From: Candidatus Uhrbacteria bacterium
GTDB taxonomy: Bacteria; Patescibacteriota; Patescibacteriia; UBA9934
Length of the DNA stretch: 31,864 nt
Reading direction: 5' to 3'
NCBI GenBank assembly: GCA_030688135.1
Contig: JAUYIW010000057.1
Location: 1 to 31,864 of the forward strand
Below, piece by piece: positions 28,625 through 31,864 of the stretch. The stretch's first letter is position 1. Every line of letters begins with the position of its first letter. The position numbers and the translations under genes are program-made. The notes under the pieces are model-generated. The model was not told where the DNA came from. It made no database searches and worked only from the letters and a program-made list of their open reading frames with translations.

Positions 28625-29290
28625 ATGCTCTCAAAGAAACAAAAACTTATTTACGACTTCATCCGTGCATATGTGGAAAAGCATGGAATCGCTCCGTCTT
28701 TGGAAGAAATTGCCAATAACTTTTCTGATTTTTTGGCATATCCATCGTCAGCACACTATCACGTCAAAAAACTTCAAGATGAGGGGCTACTTGAGAAAGA
28801 AACAAATCGCCCACGCTCAATTGCATTGTATGAAGATAGAACTATTAAAAATCCAATTCTCAAAAAGAGTGGTTTGGATGCTGTTAGGATCCCAGTCTTG
28901 GGGGCAGCAAATGCTGGTCCGGCAACCTTATTTGCAGAAGAAAACGTCGAGAGTTATCTCAAAGTATCGAAAAGTCGATTACCAAAGACTGAGGGAGTTT
29001 TTGCACTACGAGTTGTCGGTGATTCAATGAATAAAGCAAAGATAAAGGGTAAAAATGTAGAAGAGGGTGATTTTGTTTTAATTGATTCTGCAAACAGAGA
29101 TGCCGGTGATAATGAGTATGTTTTGTCAATTATTGATGGGTGTGCCAACATTAAAAAATTGAAAAAGGATAAAAATGATGGTGTTATGTTAGTTTCAGAA
29201 TCAACAAATATAAAGCATAAACCTATATTTGTATCGAGTGGCGATGATTTTATGATCAATGGAAGGATATTTGATATTATAAAAAAATAG
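28625..29290 (+). CDS. lexA: LexA-family autocleaving transcriptional repressor
   Basis: A 221-aa protein. The N-terminal winged HTH reads 'KQKLIYDFIRAYVEKHGIAP', 'SLEEIANNF' and 'SSAHYHVKKLQDEGLLEKE', close to LexA of Gram-positives. The S24 peptidase half keeps the Ala97-Gly98 cleavage site in 'GAANAGPA', the nucleophile Ser134 in 'VVGDSMNKA', and Lys177 in 'CANIKKLK'. RecA-stimulated self-cleavage after DNA damage is expected. The ATG at 28625 is preferred; TTG 28607 and GTG 28613 lie in frame upstream. The shared palindrome 28 nt upstream suggests autoregulation and control of CBASS. It may be the cell's LexA or a dedicated island repressor. Confidence 0.88.
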   Translation: MLSKKQKLIYDFIRAYVEKHGIAPSLEEIANNFSDFLAYPSSAHYHVKKLQDEGLLEKETNRPRSIALYEDRTIKNPILKKSGLDAVRIPVLGAANAGPATLFAEENVESYLKVSKSRLPKTEGVFALRVVGDSMNKAKIKGKNVEEGDFVLIDSANRDAGDNEYVLSIIDGCANIKKLKKDKNDGVMLVSESTNIKHKPIFVSSGDDFMINGRIFDIIKK

Positions 29291-29314
29291 CCAGCCCTTC
29301 TCAAGGAATCAAAT

Positions 29315-31864
29315 ATGTTTTATAATAAAGGAGATATGAAGAAACAAATAAAAAATCCACTAACTTATGTCAGCCTTTTCAGTAGCGCGGGAGTTGGCTG
29401 TTTTGGTTTTAAGCAGGAGGAGTTTAAGTGTGTAGCAACCGTCGAAATTATTAAACGACGTCTTGACGTGCAAAAATATAATGATAAATGTTTTTATGAA
29501 TCAGGGTACATTGCCGATGATATTGTAAAGGAAGAGACGAAAGAAAGAATAAAAATGGAATTGGAACGTTGGAAAAAAGAACAGGGCATGAAAGAATTGG
29601 ATGTTTTGATTTCAACTCCGCCTTGTCAAGGAATGTCAGTTGCAAATCATAAAAAGAAAAATGAACTTGGACGCAATTCGTTGGTTGTTGAATCAATTAA
29701 GTTAGTAGACGATATAGCACCAAAGTTTTTTATTTTTGAAAATGTTAGAGCTTTTTTAAATAGCACTTGTACCGACGTTGATGGAAAAGACAAAAAAATT
29801 AGACAAGCAATAGAATTAAATCTTGGAGGAAAATATAACATCCATTATCAAGTAATAAACTTTAAAGATTATGGCAATCCGTCAAGTAGAACTCGCACAC
29901 TTGTTCTTGGGGTAAGAAAAGATTTACAAGAGGTGACTCCACTTAATTTCATCCCTACATTACAAAAAGAACGCACCCTTAGAGAAGTTATTGGTGAATT
30001 TCAAGTATTGGAGAAGATGGGGCAAATTGATGAAACTGATATTTATCATAATTTTCGGCCATACACTGAGCACATGTTACCTTGGATTGAAAAAACAAAA
30101 GAGGGTGAATCTGCTTTTGATAATGAGGATCCTAAGAGACGTCCACATAGGGTTGAGGACGGGAAAATCATTTTTAACGTTAGGAAAAACGGCGACAAGT
30201 ATGCTCGTTGTTATTGGGATAAACCCGGTCCTTGTATTCACACAAGGAATGATATTTTAGCAAGTCAAGCTACAGTACACCCATCAGATAATAGAGTTTT
30301 TAGTATAAGAGAATTAATGAAACTAATGAGTATTCCTGATTCTTTCCGATGGGTTGGTACCCCAGAATATGAGTTGAATAAGATGTCATTAAAAGAGAAG
30401 AAGAAATTCTTAAAAAAAGAGGAGATGAATATTCGACAATCTATTGGAGAGGCTGTACCAACGGTTATTTTTAGAGAAATTGCAAAGAATATTAAAAATT
30501 CTGTACAGAGCGAAGTTCTTGATGAAAAACTGGCTGAGAAAGTTATTTGTGAATATGAACTGAATAGTCATGAAAAAATTGTAGATTTTTTACACAAAAA
30601 TTTTGATTGTTATTCTTTTGCCGAACTTTCAAAAATTGTTGAGCATGCAAATGCATATAGAATGGAACACGCTGCATATTACACGCGACAAGATATTTGT
30701 TTTACCCTTGTTAAGGATTTGCCCGATGCTTCAGATTATAATTCGATTAAGATTCTTGAACCATCAGTCGGAGTGGGGAATTTTTTACCCCTGCTTATTG
30801 AAAAGTATAAAACAGTGCCGAAAGTAGAGATTGATTTGCTCGATATAGATAAAAATGCGATTGAAATTTTGCAAATTTTGATAAAAAAATTGCATGTTCC
30901 TAAAAATATAAAAATCAATTACGTGGTTAATGACTTTCTGCTTTATGGTAGGAGTAATTTGTTCGCGGAAGAAATTACTCATTATGATATTGTGGTTGGA
31001 AATCCACCATACGGAAAAGTTAGTGGAGATGATAATTTGCTTAAGGAATACAAAAAAGGAAAAGTAAATACAAAAACCAATAATTTGTTCTCATTCTTTT
31101 TTGAAAAAGCTCTGAGTTGTGCTGATGTTGTTGCCCTTATAATTCCCAAAAGTTTTCTTTCTGCTCCCGAGTTTGACGATACAAGAAAGCTCGTGTCGAA
31201 TTATGCAATTTCTAAAATCACTGATTATGGTGAAAAGGGGTTCAAGGGGGTAAAGATTGAAACGATCAGCGTAATCGTAAATACCAAGAAAAAAGGTAAA
31301 GATAATGAAGTCTTGGTCGAATCCTATATTAAAAATAAAATTGGATATAAGGATCAAAATTATATCTGTGCTATAGAATATCCGTATTGGCTCGTATATC
31401 GCGATGGTTTCTTCGATAAAGTGGCCGCAAAATTACAATTTGATGTATTTTCTACATATCGAGACAGACAAATAACAAAAAAAGTAACCAAATCTGAAGG
31501 AAAAGTGCGTGTTTTGAAGTCCCGGAATATAGGAAATAATGAAATTGTAAATATTCCAAGCTACGATACTTTTATTGATAATCACGAACAGTTTTTCGTT
31601 TCAAAATACATGAATAACGATAAAGTAGTTTTGATTCCAAATCTGACATACAACCCGCGTGCATGTTTTATGCCAGAAAATACAATTGTTGACGGTTCTG
31701 TTGCGGTGTTGTTGCCAAAAGAAAAAATAAAAATCACTGAAAGTGATCTTGCTTATTATAACTCTGATGAGTTTGTAAAGTTTTATCGTGTGGCTAGAAA
31801 TTATGGTACTCGTTCGTTGAATATTGATAACAACTCTGTTTATTTTTTTGGATTACAACTTCAA
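29315..31864 (+). CDS. Fused C5-cytosine and N6-adenine DNA methyltransferase (runs off right edge)
   Basis: 850 codons are present and the frame is open at the last base. Numbering here is from the internal ATG at 29336. The C5 domain (1-385) has motif I 'YVSLFSSAGVGCFGF', motif IV 'STPPCQGMS' (Cys97), ENV at 135-137, 'NPSSRTRT' (motif VIII), 'FSIRELMKLMSIPDSF' (IX), and 'RQSIGEAVP' (X, Glu for the usual Asn). A linker leads to an N6-adenine domain: 'AAYYTRQDICFTLV', 'ILEPSVGVGNFL' (475-483) and 'GNPPYG' (556-560), then a TaqI/Eco57I-like target-recognition region. ATG 29315 has AAGGA 7 nt upstream; ATG 29336 has AAAGGAG only 2 nt away. It lies 24 nt after lexA. No nuclease is visible in this part. 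Confidence 0.9.
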   Translation, partial: MFYNKGDMKKQIKNPLTYVSLFSSAGVGCFGFKQEEFKCVATVEIIKRRLDVQKYNDKCFYESGYIADDIVKEETKERIKMELERWKKEQGMKELDVLISTPPCQGMSVANHKKKNELGRNSLVVESIKLVDDIAPKFFIFENVRAFLNSTCTDVDGKDKKIRQAIELNLGGKYNIHYQVINFKDYGNPSSRTRTLVLGVRKDLQEVTPLNFIPTLQKERTLREVIGEFQVLEKMGQIDETDIYHNFRPYTEHMLPWIEKTKEGESAFDNEDPKRRPHRVEDGKIIFNVRKNGDKYARCYWDKPGPCIHTRNDILASQATVHPSDNRVFSIRELMKLMSIPDSFRWVGTPEYELNKMSLKEKKKFLKKEEMNIRQSIGEAVPTVIFREIAKNIKNSVQSEVLDEKLAEKVICEYELNSHEKIVDFLHKNFDCYSFAELSKIVEHANAYRMEHAAYYTRQDICFTLVKDLPDASDYNSIKILEPSVGVGNFLPLLIEKYKTVPKVEIDLLDIDKNAIEILQILIKKLHVPKNIKINYVVNDFLLYGRSNLFAEEITHYDIVVGNPPYGKVSGDDNLLKEYKKGKVNTKTNNLFSFFFEKALSCADVVALIIPKSFLSAPEFDDTRKLVSNYAISKITDYGEKGFKGVKIETISVIVNTKKKGKDNEVLVESYIKNKIGYKDQNYICAIEYPYWLVYRDGFFDKVAAKLQFDVFSTYRDRQITKKVTKSEGKVRVLKSRNIGNNEIVNIPSYDTFIDNHEQFFVSKYMNNDKVVLIPNLTYNPRACFMPENTIVDGSVAVLLPKEKIKITESDLAYYNSDEFVKFYRVARNYGTRSLNIDNNSVYFFGLQLQ

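Noticed and set aside
29321..29326. TATAAT just upstream of the internal methyltransferase ATG, as if a leaderless promoter
   Set aside because: No -35 or extended -10 accompanies it, and the gene follows lexA by only 24 nt; co-transcription is simpler.

Overview
This window looks like part of a small-genome bacterium with the standard genetic code (TGA acts as a stop). The gene set best fits the Candidate Phyla Radiation/Patescibacteria: a ligA-gatC-gatA block, a minimal type IV pilus block with divergent pilins, NAD-dependent ligase, RecJ, LepA, extended -10 promoters that abut start codons, and many orphan genes. That assignment is inference; no rRNA is present.

Layout. Positions 1-2916 (minus strand) hold ligA, gatC and the start of gatA. 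Positions 3109-4693 carry an unfamiliar regulator (two HTHs, two AbrB-like repeats) and a tandem pair of tiny paralogous genes. Positions 4958-8299 form a type IV pilus operon (pilM, degenerate receiver, pilin, prepilin peptidase). It is interrupted by a four-helix-bundle (S23/IVP) gene bracketed by inverted telomere-like repeats. rnhA follows. Positions 8974-14662 are visibly GC-richer and consist mostly of self-contained units, each with its own promoter and hairpin terminator: a 704-aa orphan, two coupled acidic orphans, a J-domain protein and an M20 peptidase. Positions 14724-17846 form an operon with a SLOG/TIGR00725-type Rossmann protein, a HAD phosphatase, an APH-like kinase and a second, atypical HAD. 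Position 17937 starts a phosphoribosyltransferase-fold gene.

Positions 19156-22397 are a histidine-themed locus: histidine ammonia-lyase (minus) is divergent from histidyl-tRNA synthetase plus tRNA-His (plus). Both promoters carry the same ATGGGGTCAA element at the same distance from TTGACA. The tRNA-His lacks the usual bacterial G-1:C73 pair, and the synthetase looks like the eukaryotic/alphaproteobacterial type. recJ and lepA follow on the minus strand.

Positions 26198-31864 are an AT-rich defence island. A leftward three-gene CBASS-like operon encodes a CD-NTase, an E2-like protein with a C-terminal SEC-C-like zinc motif, and a two-TM SLATT effector. It is divergent from a rightward LexA-family repressor gene, followed by a very large fused C5-cytosine/N6-adenine DNA methyltransferase that runs off the right edge. 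The two transcription units face each other across a perfect 18-bp palindrome that contains both -10 boxes, so the LexA-type protein probably controls the whole island. This is the strongest candidate for an undescribed regulatory arrangement in the window.
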